Assembly: GCA_900316475.1 (NCBI GenBank)
Contig: ONDA01000003.1
Span: 1 to 64,000, forward strand
DNA: 64,000 nucleotides
Direction of reading: 5' to 3'
Origin: an uncultured Prevotellaceae bacterium
Lineage (GTDB): Bacteria; Bacteroidota; Bacteroidia; Bacteroidales; Bacteroidaceae
Every line of letters begins with the position of its first letter. Within the stretch, counting starts at the first letter, position 1. Under the pieces are notes generated by a model, which made no database searches, was not told the DNA's origin, and saw only the letters and a program-made list of their open reading frames with translations. A program made the translations under genes and the position numbers. This document shows, piece after piece, positions 34,701 through 41,969 of this stretch.

Positions 34701-35322
34701 GGTAGAGGCCATCAAGGCCACACGCGGACAGATTCTCACCTACGGCGACGAAATCTGCGACGCCCGCTTCTCAAAATGCTGCGGCGGACAGACCGAAGAG
34801 TTCCAGTACTGCTGGGAAGATACGCCCAAGCCCTATCTGACATCGGTGAAATGTCCCTACTGCAACACCCATGACAAGCATATCCTGTCGCAAGTGCTGA
34901 ACGACTACGACCAGGAGACGCCCGACTTCTACCACTGGAGCGTGGAATATACCCACGACGAACTGACAGAGCTCGTCAACCGCAAGCTGAAGATGGACTT
35001 AGGCGACATCGTAGACCTGGTACCTCTGGAGCGCGGCAAGAGCGGCCGCATCTGGAAACTGAAGATTGTAGGCACAAAGCGCTCGTTCACCATCGGCAAG
35101 GAACTGGAGATACGCCGCACGCTGAGCGAGAGCCACCTCTACAGCTCCTGCTTCGACGTGGAGAAGACGGAAGGCCACTTCCGCCTCAACGGCCGCGGAT
35201 GGGGCCACGGCGTCGGACTGTGCCAGATAGGCGCTGCCGTCATGGGCGAACAGGGGAAACAATATGACGACATCTTACTCTACTACTACCGTCATGCACA
35301 AATCAAGAAAATTTATGAATAA
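31735..35322 (+). CDS. Three-part fusion: GT2, HIT-like DUF4922, SpoIID
   Basis: A 1195-aa protein with no signal peptide. Residues 1-215 look like a degenerate GT-A fold (LVYADRAGHPAIDYQPG). Residues 224-460 are a family 2 glycosyltransferase (SVVIPVYNRAKTIADAV, DNHSSDGT, QLDSDDLY). Residues about 500-790 are a HIT/GalT-like domain resembling DUF4922 (RPCFLCAKNRP, NPYPILPMHFTLP, and the nucleophile-type motif APDHAHLQAG). Residues about 820-1195 are a SpoIID domain (LPIERYLTSVISSEMSATS with the catalytic Glu, CCGGQTEEF, RGWGHGVGLCQIGA). SpoIID cleaves bare peptidoglycan glycan strands, normally outside the cytoplasm. The gene overlaps the start of an AmpG-like transporter by 8 bp. A role in peptidoglycan or muropeptide recycling is inferred; the reaction is unknown. 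Confidence 0.8.
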   Translation: MREKIDCFLPDFDREAMAPTIAQLQESQMVRSIFWTKGFSNSSDIMSIAEQARANYVLLFTKPTAVTLGQGALKRMVRVADDSGAALVYADRAGHPAIDYQPGAIRDDFDFGSLLLIRTHLLHTFAMQAGEHDYQYAGLYALRLFLSREGVLLHLNEPLYTEVELDTRASGVKQFDYVNPRNRDVQIEMEQVATAHLEAIGAKIDPSYYRTPDFTEQEFDVEASVVIPVYNRAKTIADAVNSALEQKTTFKYNVIVVDNHSSDGTGDILSSLSSRHGDKLHVIVPTRTDLGIGGCWNEAINDPRCGRFAVQLDSDDLYSSPNTLQQVVDAFYKQKAAMVIGSYRMCDFDLNTLPPGLIDHKEWTDENGPNNALRINGLGAPRAFFTPLLRQAQFPNTSYGEDYALGLAFSRHYRIGRIFDELYLCRRWGGNSDAALSVEKVNANNRYKDQLRTLEIKARQQMVSGKPDASFPDSSLQRFFERQLTLWDDARQRYRQLNDVKTRELIAATSTVILQWNPARMVSTGAKIDQQSIGERPCFLCAKNRPAAQMKRTVDGRWELLVNPYPILPMHFTLPTLKHTPQAIKDMYGEIYRLLNKSPELVVFYNGPKCGASAPDHAHLQAGVPASLPLMDSWQRLSRELTTVVKLSDDDEIAIINEYPCPALVIRSHSAEAGEQLFRQLYQALPSRQDETEPMMNIVAWRRGDEYLSVVFPREKHRPDCYGDIMVSPGALDMAGLIITPREEDFNRLTAEQAVGILQEVALSEADFRKVVERLQNKPESTKAKTQNTKEPTVSVGIISGQKIVFTLNAPYTAKGAAIAGEQTVEFSEGGILWHGQQYRELFFTPQSADASFSLRDVTIGSGFHWERKQTQTFNGSLRLVVESDRITAINELPIERYLTSVISSEMSATSSLELLKAHAVISRSWLLAQIEKRRQLKDGGSDSFFSFVKKDDELIRWYDREDHTIFDVCADDHCQRYQGITHADNPSVVEAIKATRGQILTYGDEICDARFSKCCGGQTEEFQYCWEDTPKPYLTSVKCPYCNTHDKHILSQVLNDYDQETPDFYHWSVEYTHDELTELVNRKLKMDLGDIVDLVPLERGKSGRIWKLKIVGTKRSFTIGKELEIRRTLSESHLYSSCFDVEKTEGHFRLNGRGWGHGVGLCQIGAAVMGEQGKQYDDILLYYYRHAQIKKIYE

Positions 35323-36586
35323 ACGTAACCCGTGGGCGTGGGTGCCCACACTCTATTTTGCCGAGGGCGTGCCCTACGTGGCCGTGATGACCATCTCGCT
35401 CATCCTCTACAAGCGCCTCGGCCTGTCGAACACCGACATCACGCTCTACACCTCCTGGCTCTACCTGCCCTGGGTCATCAAGCCCCTGTGGAGCCCGTTC
35501 GTCGACATGCTGAAGTCGAAGCGCTGGTGGATTGTCACCATGCAGTTACTGATTGGAGCCGCCTTGGGCGGCGTAGCCTTTACCATCCCCGTAGCGTGGT
35601 GGCTGCAAGGGTCGCTGTTCTTCTTCTGGATGATGGCCTTCGCCAGCGCCACCCACGACATTGCCGCCGACGGCTTCTACATGATGGGACTCGACGAGCA
35701 CGAGCAGGCCTACTTCGTGGGCATACGCTCAACGTTCTACCGCATTGCCACCATATTCTCCAGCGGACTGTTAGTGGGACTGGCCGGCGCTCTGCAGGTC
35801 ATGACACGCAGCATACGCTACTCCTGGAGCCTCGTGTTCTACCTGATGGCCGGACTGTTCATCGCTTTCTGGCTCTACCACAGCTGGGTACTGCCCAAGC
35901 CCGCTGAGGACGGCGAGAAACAGACGAAGACGGCCAGCGCCATCTGGCAGGAGTTCCGTCAGACCGTCGTCACCTTCTTCCAGAAACCACAGGTTTGGGT
36001 TGGCATCTGCTTCATGCTCTTCTACCGTATGCCCGAAGGACTGCTGGCCAAGATTTCAGCACTCTTCCTCGTCGACGCACAGCATAACGGCGGCCTCGGC
36101 CTGAGCGACGGCGAATACGGCTTGGTACAGGGCACGCTCGGCGTCATCGGTCTCACCGTGGGCGGCATCCTCGGCGGCATCTGCGCCAGTCGCGACGGTC
36201 TGAAGCGCTGGCTATGGCCTATGGTCATGGCTATCACACTGCCCGACATCGTCTACGTGCTGTTAGCCTATCTGCTGCCCACGAACCTCATCGTCATCAG
36301 CACCTGCGTCTTCATCGAGCAGTTCGGCTACGGATTCGGATTCTCGGCCTACATGCTATACCTTATTTATTATAGTCAGGGTCAGCACAAGACGTCGCAC
36401 TACGCCCTCTGCACCGCCTTCATGGCGCTCTCGATGATGATTCCCGGACTGTTTGCCGGAGCACTGCAGGAGGCCGTAGGCTACAAGGCCTTCTTCATCA
36501 TCGTCATGCTGGCCTGCACCATGACCTACGTCGTGACGGCCTACCTGAAGATTGACCCGGAGTTCGGAAAGAAAAAGAACACCTGA
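35315..36586 (+). CDS. AmpG-like MFS transporter
   Basis: A 423-aa inner-membrane protein with twelve hydrophobic segments. YFAEGVPYVAVMTISLILYK in TM1 and LYTSWLYLPWVIKPLWSPFVD are typical of the AmpG/PAT group, which imports peptidoglycan fragments (GlcNAc-anhydroMurNAc peptides). The second half starts near residue 220 (WVGICFMLFYRMPEGLLAK). The start MNKRNPWAW overlaps the last codons and the TAA of the upstream SpoIID fusion (ATGAATAA), so expression is coupled. It is followed by a palindromic repeat element. Muropeptide import is a family-based guess. Confidence 0.82.
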   Translation: MNKRNPWAWVPTLYFAEGVPYVAVMTISLILYKRLGLSNTDITLYTSWLYLPWVIKPLWSPFVDMLKSKRWWIVTMQLLIGAALGGVAFTIPVAWWLQGSLFFFWMMAFASATHDIAADGFYMMGLDEHEQAYFVGIRSTFYRIATIFSSGLLVGLAGALQVMTRSIRYSWSLVFYLMAGLFIAFWLYHSWVLPKPAEDGEKQTKTASAIWQEFRQTVVTFFQKPQVWVGICFMLFYRMPEGLLAKISALFLVDAQHNGGLGLSDGEYGLVQGTLGVIGLTVGGILGGICASRDGLKRWLWPMVMAITLPDIVYVLLAYLLPTNLIVISTCVFIEQFGYGFGFSAYMLYLIYYSQGQHKTSHYALCTAFMALSMMIPGLFAGALQEAVGYKAFFIIVMLACTMTYVVTAYLKIDPEFGKKKNT

Positions 36587-36601
36587 TAACAATACACTAT
36601 A

Positions 36602-36936
36602 GTGACACCTCTTACACCTGGCACTTAACATCCTGATAATCAGAGTGGTTTTTCCTTAGGTAAGTCGCACCTGTGGTAGCACCAATGGTCGCACCACAGG
36701 TGACACCTGGGGATGATGCCACACCGTGAAACATTCACGAGAGGCCGTGAGATTTTTCTGAGAGGCCGTGATTTTTTTACGAGAGGCCGTGAAATTTCAG
36801 GCTTTGGCGTGAAACATTGGTGGAGGGGGTGGTGTGACATCAGGTGCGACCACTGGTGTGGGTATTGGTGCGACCAAGTTCCCAAAAATAGCCCCTGATT
36901 TTCAGGCAATTAAGTGCCAGGTGTAAGAGGTGTCAC
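36602..36936. repeat. 335-bp palindromic element with 27-bp terminal inverted repeats
   Basis: Perfect 27-bp inverted repeats (36602-36628 and 36910-36936) end the element. Inside, the complementarity continues imperfectly (CCTGAnAATCAG, then GTCGCACC/GGTCGCACC blocks, left to about 36715 and right from about 36825), so the whole element could fold on itself. The centre (36724-36795) holds a 21-bp periodic repeat around GAGAGGCCGTGA (36739, 36760, 36781). Open frames exist on both strands only because 21 is a multiple of 3; they look spurious. It fills the gap between convergent AmpG-like and cysE genes. It may be a MITE-like or REP-like element; no target-site duplication or transposase is visible. 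Confidence 0.8.
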
Positions 36937-36940
36937 CACA

Positions 36941-37846
36941 TTAAATACCCAAGCCCCCCTGGAAGGATAAATCTACCGCCTTGCTCTGCTGGATGCGTGA
37001 GTGAGGCGGTACGTTGTTTGTCACCCAGATATTGCCACCGATAATGGAATGGTGACCGATGGTGATGCGCCCGAGGATAGAGGCATTGGAATAGACGGTG
37101 ACGTAGTCTTCGATGATGGGGTGACGCGGCACGTTGAGCATATTGCCGTTCTCGTCGTACTTGAAACTCTTGGCACCGAGGGTCACGCCCTGATAGAGCG
37201 TCACATGCGCCCCGATGATGCAGGTCTCGCCGATGACGACACCCGTACCGTGGTCTATGGCGAAGTACTCGCCGATGCTGGCTCCCGGGTGGATGTCGAT
37301 GCCCGTCTTGGAGTGAGCCTGCTCGGTGATGATACGCGGCAGGATAGGAATCTCCATACGGTGCAGGACGTGGGCAATGCGGTAGTGCGTCATGGCGTTC
37401 ACCACGGGATAGCTGAAGATGACCTCGCCGTAGGTCTGGGCGGCGGGGTCGTTGTCGAACATCGCCTCAACGTCGGTATACAGCAACCGCTTGATTTCGG
37501 GCAGTTCGTCGATGAAGCGCAGCGCCAGTTCCTTGGCCGCCTCCTCGGCACTTCCCTGACACTCCGTACAGAACTGCAGGCCGCAGGCTATCTGCCGCTG
37601 CAGCAGTTCGTAGAGCTCCTCCATATTGACACCAATGATATACGACCGCATACGTTCGTCGGCCTGCCGCTTATGAAAGTAGTCGGTAAAGATGATGGTC
37701 TTCACCAGCTGCACGATGCGTTTCACCTCAAGTACGGAAGGCAGCGGTGCCCCTGTGGCGGGCATCATCCCGTCCTCCTTCTCAGTATGACTGGCCAGGA
37801 TGGCTACGTTGCGCTGTAGTATATCATTAATGTTCTTCTTTTCCAT
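36941..37846 (-). CDS. Serine O-acetyltransferase
   Basis: A 301-aa enzyme that makes O-acetylserine from serine and acetyl-CoA, the first step of cysteine synthesis. An N-terminal helical domain (to about 150) is followed by hexapeptide repeats with the catalytic region GIDIHPGASIGEYFAIDHGTG, VVIGETCIIGAHVTLYQGVT and the C-terminal GGNIWVTNNVPPHSRI. The long N-terminal part matches EpsC/SAT forms of Bacteroidetes. The start MEKKNINDILQ is chosen over a longer frame. Its stop lies 4 bp from the palindromic element. Confidence 0.9.
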   Translation of the reverse strand: MEKKNINDILQRNVAILASHTEKEDGMMPATGAPLPSVLEVKRIVQLVKTIIFTDYFHKRQADERMRSYIIGVNMEELYELLQRQIACGLQFCTECQGSAEEAAKELALRFIDELPEIKRLLYTDVEAMFDNDPAAQTYGEVIFSYPVVNAMTHYRIAHVLHRMEIPILPRIITEQAHSKTGIDIHPGASIGEYFAIDHGTGVVIGETCIIGAHVTLYQGVTLGAKSFKYDENGNMLNVPRHPIIEDYVTVYSNASILGRITIGHHSIIGGNIWVTNNVPPHSRIQQSKAVDLSFQGGLGI

Positions 37847-37912
37847 ATTCTGAATATAAATGTTTGCTTCAAAAAGTAACAATCCACTTAGGAATAATCG
37901 CTATTTGTGATG

Positions 37913-37920
37913 CAAAGTTA
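37913..37920 (-). promoter_or_regulatory. -7 box of the serine acetyltransferase promoter
   Basis: The minus strand reads TAACTTTG 66 nt upstream of the ATG at 37846. Confidence 0.55.
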
Positions 37921-37962
37921 ATAAAATTGTGGAACACAAGCAACATTTTACAGAAAAATGTG

Positions 37963-37970
37963 TAATTTTG
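37963..37970 (+). promoter_or_regulatory. -7 box of the histidine phosphatase gene
   Basis: TAATTTTG ends only 6 nt before the ATG at 37977. If used, the transcript would be leaderless or nearly so. No clear -33 TTG lies at the usual spacing. Confidence 0.5.
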
Positions 37971-37976
37971 CCCCCA

Positions 37977-38486
37977 ATGAAGACAAAACTGTTACTGGTT
38001 CGTCACGGGGAGACCGTAGACAATGCCAATAAAATCATGCAAGGACAGACGCAGGGAGAGCTGAACGACACTGGCGTAAGACAAGCCGAGGAACTGGCGG
38101 CGCAGATGGCGAGCACGCGGATAGACGCCATCGTGGCCAGCGACCTGCACCGGGCCATACAGACGGCGACCATCGTGGCCGCACCACACGGACTGGAGGT
38201 GGTGACGACGCCAATGCTGAGGGAGCGCGACTGGGGCGGTTTCACTGGCCGCTATATCCCCGACCTAAAGGATGAAGTGTGGCCCGACGACATCGAGACA
38301 CTCGAGGCGCTGTCGGATCGTGCACGGAAGTTCCTGCACTTCATCAAGACGCACTACGAGGGAAAAACAGTGCTTGCCGTAGGACATGGCATCGTCAATA
38401 AGGCGATACAGGCTGTCCATTACGGCAAGCAAATGCGAGAGGTGGAGCGTATGAACAACTGCGAGATACGCACCCTGGAACTTTAA
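37977..38486 (+). CDS. Histidine phosphatase (phosphoglycerate mutase-like)
   Basis: A 169-aa enzyme of the phosphohistidine branch. The phosphate-accepting site is LLVRHGETVDN (His near residue 8), with NDTGVRQAEELA and SDLHRAIQTA, RERDWGGFTG, and the second catalytic His in VLAVGHGIVNK. Such short forms include cobalamin-type and sugar-phosphate phosphatases, so the substrate is open. The start MKTKLLLVRHGE is preferred to an ATG 48 bp upstream that precedes the promoter box. The stop overlaps the stop of the convergent secreted-protein gene. Confidence 0.88.
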   Translation: MKTKLLLVRHGETVDNANKIMQGQTQGELNDTGVRQAEELAAQMASTRIDAIVASDLHRAIQTATIVAAPHGLEVVTTPMLRERDWGGFTGRYIPDLKDEVWPDDIETLEALSDRARKFLHFIKTHYEGKTVLAVGHGIVNKAIQAVHYGKQMREVERMNNCEIRTLEL

Positions 38487-39400
38487 CGGTGACTTCTGTC
38501 GAAATGGCCGCCACCACGACTGGCGCCCGAGTTGCCTCCAGCAGCACCGGCGCTACGTGTAGCATTCCCGGCACTACGTGACACATTTCCGCCGCCACGG
38601 CTGAAGTGCCCACTATTGGAGCGTTCGGCCCTGTTGGTGCTGCCACCACCGCGATTGTAATTACCGCTGTTGCCGCGATTATAGTCACTACCGCCGCGAT
38701 TGTAATTGCCGCTGTTGCCGCGATTGTAGTCACTACCGCCACGATTGTAGCTGTTGCCACCGCGATTGTAATTATTGCCGCCGCGATTGTAATTGCTACC
38801 GCCACGGTCGTAGTGTCCACCCCGCTGACCTGTCACACGGGTAGAGCTGCCAGCACGTGAGCCGCGATAGTCGCCACGATCGTAGCCGTTGCGCATTCCG
38901 AAGTGGCTGCGACCTTGAGGCAGAGCCGGGCGGAAGTGGGAGGCACGTCCATGATAGTAGCCGTAGCTGCCGTGTAGATGCCAAGCATGGGCACCGCGAT
39001 AGGTGGCATAGAAGTGGGGACGTCCGAAGTAGAAGTAGTCGCGATGGGGATAGCGGGCATAGATGCCAAAGTGCCAGTAGCCTGCATCCCAGTAGAGAGG
39101 ACGGTAGAAATAAGTTGCGGCACGGAAGGTGTCCCACTGCCACGTATAGAGGATATAGCTCAGGTCGAGGTTGCGGCGCTCCCAGTAGACGCCAAAGACG
39201 TCGTCGACGCTGGTCACACCCATCAGGTAGTCGAGGTTAATCTCGTAGGCAGCCTCGTACTGTGCGTCCGTCAGGTTCAGCTCGTAGGCCATCTTGTCTG
39301 TCAGGAACAAGGCCTCGTTACGGGCCTGCTCGTAGCTCATTGCACTTGCCGACACGCTCATGGTCAGCATCATCACCAGTGCGAAAAGTATCTTCTTCAT
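38483..39400 (-). CDS. Secreted Arg/Gly/Tyr/Asn-rich repeat protein
   Basis: A 305-aa protein with signal peptide (MKKILFALVMMLTMSVSASA). Residues about 22-95 form a helical region (ALFLTDKMAYELNLTDAQYEAAYEINLDYL) seen in small Bacteroidetes stress-type proteins. Then comes an aromatic and His-rich part (WHFGIYARYPHRDYFYFG), and from about 185 a low-complexity tail made of YNRGG(N/S) repeats, including a 15-residue unit (YNRGNSGNYNRGGSD) that occurs twice. The tail resembles RGG/prion-like sequences that bind nucleic acid or self-assemble. Function is unknown. Confidence 0.72.
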   Translation of the reverse strand: MKKILFALVMMLTMSVSASAMSYEQARNEALFLTDKMAYELNLTDAQYEAAYEINLDYLMGVTSVDDVFGVYWERRNLDLSYILYTWQWDTFRAATYFYRPLYWDAGYWHFGIYARYPHRDYFYFGRPHFYATYRGAHAWHLHGSYGYYHGRASHFRPALPQGRSHFGMRNGYDRGDYRGSRAGSSTRVTGQRGGHYDRGGSNYNRGGNNYNRGGNSYNRGGSDYNRGNSGNYNRGGSDYNRGNSGNYNRGGGSTNRAERSNSGHFSRGGGNVSRSAGNATRSAGAAGGNSGASRGGGHFDRSHR

Positions 39401-39519
39401 AATTGTAGAGTTTTTATCGGTTGGACATGTTTGTTACTTGTTCACGCTGCAAAGTAACAACAAAATATTGAGCAATACAAAGGATTTTCCCTAAACCGTA
39501 AGGGGAAAATCCCTAAAGA

Positions 39520-39909
39520 TTAGTACTTGCGGAAACGCCAGTCCCTACCCTCCTGGCTAAGGACGAGCATATCGTCGTCCAGGCAGTCGATCTTCAGCCG
39601 TATGTCGTTGAGTGAGCGAAAGCCGAAAATGTCTTCCACCAGCGTGGTGTCTGCCGGCAAGCCTTCGACGGAATAGAATTGCAGGAAGAGGCTGTCGCCA
39701 CGATGCTGGAAATTGCCAAAGATGCTGCCGTCAGTCGTGCTTTTCAGCCAGACGACAGAGCCCGAAAAGCTGACATATCTGGTGCCATAGCCCTCTTGCT
39801 GCCATTGTCCAAAGAGGTCGCCAGCTTCGCCCCCCTCCTGACAGGAGACAAGCATGCCAACAGCCAACAGCCAACAGCTAATAGCCAAAAACTTAAAGTA
39901 TCTTGCCAT
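39520..39909 (-). CDS. Small lipoprotein, lipocalin-like, capsule locus end
   Basis: A 129-aa lipoprotein. Start MARYFKFLAISCWLL, lipobox LVSC (Cys about 22). The body alternates short strands (GQWQQEGYGTRYVSFSGSVVWL, GNFQHRGDSLFLQFYS) in a lipocalin-like pattern, and I cannot name the family with certainty. It begins 17 bp inside the 3' end of the sugar transferase-Wzi frame and is probably co-translated, so it may serve capsule attachment or be a passenger. A heptanucleotide tract lies in the signal-peptide coding region. Confidence 0.65.
   Translation of the reverse strand: MARYFKFLAISCWLLAVGMLVSCQEGGEAGDLFGQWQQEGYGTRYVSFSGSVVWLKSTTDGSIFGNFQHRGDSLFLQFYSVEGLPADTTLVEDIFGFRSLNDIRLKIDCLDDDMLVLSQEGRDWRFRKY
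39857..39884. repeat. Heptanucleotide tract in a signal peptide
   Basis: CCAACAG occurs three times in a row (39857-39877), followed by the variant CTAATAG (39878-39884). It lies in the codons for the hydrophobic core of the lipoprotein signal, so a change of one unit would shift the frame. Confidence 0.9.
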
Positions 39910-41947
39910 GATAGTCAATTCTAAAGTTGAACGTGTTACAGTCGCCGTAGATGTTGCCCAAATCCAAGCCATAAGCGGCGCTGAACTGCCAAGGGCCAGC
40001 GGAATAGCAGCCTTGCAGCATGGCATCGAACGAATGGTGCTTCGAAGACAGAGGACTAAGACGGTAGGTGCCCCACCCTTCGCGGTAGGAGCCTTTGAGC
40101 AGATAACTCAGACGGTCGGTCAGTTCACCGTTCACCCCTAAATGCCAAGCCTTGATGCGGTTGTCGCGATACAAGGAATAGCCATCTTGATTATAGACAG
40201 GCGAGGTGATGAGCGGATTGCCGGGGGTCATCCCGTAGTGTGAATAGCCCCCATAGAACATATGGTTGTAATAGTCGTCGGCACCTACCACAAAGTCGGT
40301 TATTTGACTGCGGATAGGTTCTGGATAGTCGGCGGGATCCCAATGCAGAGGTCCCGACTGATTGGTCGTCTGGAAATACTCCAGTAACGCCCCTCGCACA
40401 AACTGCCGACCTGGTGTCCTATTAGTGTACTGGAGCCCCCAGAGTCCATCCCAGCCGTTGCCCTTTCGCAAACCGGAGCCATCCTCGAAGGGATTATCAA
40501 GATAGGCCTGCAGCAGATGATGCTCATGGATGTTCCAACCTACTTGACAAGTCATCACGCCAAGATGGTTACCATACACCCAGTCTTCCATCGCATCATT
40601 CTCAAAGTAGTTGCTGTCGCCTGCAGGCAAGACGACCTGCCAGAAAGCCTTTAGGTCGGCTCGTTTCTTGTCGGCCACGAGCACATTGTTTTCGTAGCTG
40701 TATTTGGTTCCTCCAAACTGGACCGCATGTTCTATGCCGATAGTGAGAAAGAACCGTTTGTCGGGATTGCTGCGCAGATACAGGTGCTTCTGGTGGTAAT
40801 AGGCTCCTGTAGTATAGAACCAATTGACATCAGTTGCCTTGTTAAACAGGTTTTCACGGTAGTCGCTGTCAAGGAATTTTCCATAGCCGAAGTCGAAGTT
40901 CACCTGTAACCAGCCATTGGTATAGGGAACTGTCCAGAAACCATTCGTACCAAGATGAACCTGGGGAATGGGCTTGGCATTGGTTCCCTTGACAAACGAA
41001 CCCGTAGAGAGCTGATTGTCGCGCAGTACCTGTTGCTGTTCACAACTGCCCGCTTCCAGAAAGAAAGACTCGAGGAACGACAGATTGACGCAGCATTGTT
41101 GCAAATAAGCCTGATGGTCGGCATGAAGCGAGCCGATGACATCAACTTTCCCCGAGAGCGACAGGTTCTTATTGAAGGTATGCTCCACACCGACAGCGCC
41201 ACGCAGATAAGCCGTGTTGGGACGAGTGGCCAGCACATGGTGACGATTGGCTGCCAGTTGAAAGGCCGTATAATCGCCCGTACCTACCGCACACTCCGTC
41301 GTCAGGTCATAGCTGATGCTAGTCGACAAGGTATCTTGTGCTCCTACAGCAGTAACACTTAACAGACAGGAGATAAAAACAAAAATTCTCCCAGAGACGA
41401 TCTTGCCGAAGGTGAGGAAAAGTATTTTGAAATCTGTATAGAGCGACTGGTGCTCTAAATAATACAGATCCATTTCCAGTCGCACCAGCATCTTGTCGAT
41501 GGTGTCGGTATAGCCGTTTTTCAGCGTGGCATAGCTGGTGACGCCAGGACGCAGGACATACAGCCGTTCATAGCGTGGGTCACGCTCCATGATCTTGTCG
41601 ATATAATATTTCCTTTCTGGTCGTGGTCCCACGAAAGACATATCACCGATGAAGACATTCCACAACTGAGGCAGTTCGTCGAGATGATGGCGCCGCAACA
41701 CTTTCCCGATGCGTGTCAGTCGGGGGTCGTTCGCTTTCTGCAGCAATTCCTCACCCTCTTTTTCTGCATCGATTTTCATGCTGCGGAACTTATAGATAAA
41801 GAAGGGACGTCCTCCCAGACCGATACGTTCTTGCTTGTAGATAGCCGGACCACCGCCAATCTTGATGACCAGATAGCAGAGCAGTATCAATGGGGCGAAA
41901 AGCACCAAACAGAAAGCGGAGACCAATATATCGAAGAGACGTTTCAT
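39893..41947 (-). CDS. Sugar transferase fused in frame to Wzi-like barrel
   Basis: A 684-codon frame joining two proteins. Residues 1-186 are a polyprenyl-phosphate sugar-1-phosphate transferase of the WcaJ/PglC type (MKRLFDILVSAFCLVLFAPL membrane hairpin, YKFRSMKID, LDELPQLWNVFIGDMSFVGPRP). Residues about 187-203 are a signal-peptide-like stretch (IFVFISCLLSVTAVGAQ), and 204-684 resemble Wzi, the outer-membrane capsule assembly barrel (TIGIEHAVQFGGTKYS, ending FNFRIDYHGKIL). No stop and no ATG/GTG/TTG suitable for an independent Wzi start lie near the join (about 41338). Either a polyprotein is cut by signal peptidase I, the barrel starts at an unusual codon, or a stop codon was lost. The start at 41947 follows the previous gene by 22 nt. 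Confidence 0.8.
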   Translation of the reverse strand: MKRLFDILVSAFCLVLFAPLILLCYLVIKIGGGPAIYKQERIGLGGRPFFIYKFRSMKIDAEKEGEELLQKANDPRLTRIGKVLRRHHLDELPQLWNVFIGDMSFVGPRPERKYYIDKIMERDPRYERLYVLRPGVTSYATLKNGYTDTIDKMLVRLEMDLYYLEHQSLYTDFKILFLTFGKIVSGRIFVFISCLLSVTAVGAQDTLSTSISYDLTTECAVGTGDYTAFQLAANRHHVLATRPNTAYLRGAVGVEHTFNKNLSLSGKVDVIGSLHADHQAYLQQCCVNLSFLESFFLEAGSCEQQQVLRDNQLSTGSFVKGTNAKPIPQVHLGTNGFWTVPYTNGWLQVNFDFGYGKFLDSDYRENLFNKATDVNWFYTTGAYYHQKHLYLRSNPDKRFFLTIGIEHAVQFGGTKYSYENNVLVADKKRADLKAFWQVVLPAGDSNYFENDAMEDWVYGNHLGVMTCQVGWNIHEHHLLQAYLDNPFEDGSGLRKGNGWDGLWGLQYTNRTPGRQFVRGALLEYFQTTNQSGPLHWDPADYPEPIRSQITDFVVGADDYYNHMFYGGYSHYGMTPGNPLITSPVYNQDGYSLYRDNRIKAWHLGVNGELTDRLSYLLKGSYREGWGTYRLSPLSSKHHSFDAMLQGCYSAGPWQFSAAYGLDLGNIYGDCNTFNFRIDYHGKIL

Positions 41948-41969
41948 ATACACCCTTAAATAAACGATC

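Noticed and set aside
36724..36812. CRISPR-like short repeats
   Set aside because: Units are adjacent 21-mers without unique spacers and no cas genes are near.
36640..36909. Opposed small frames with repeated RPLVKK/TRGREI-like residues
   Set aside because: Open on both strands only because the repeat period is 21 bp; better seen as part of the palindromic element.
38640..38820. Repeat array resembling CRISPR
   Set aside because: It is coding sequence for YNRGG-type residues with codon-periodic variation.
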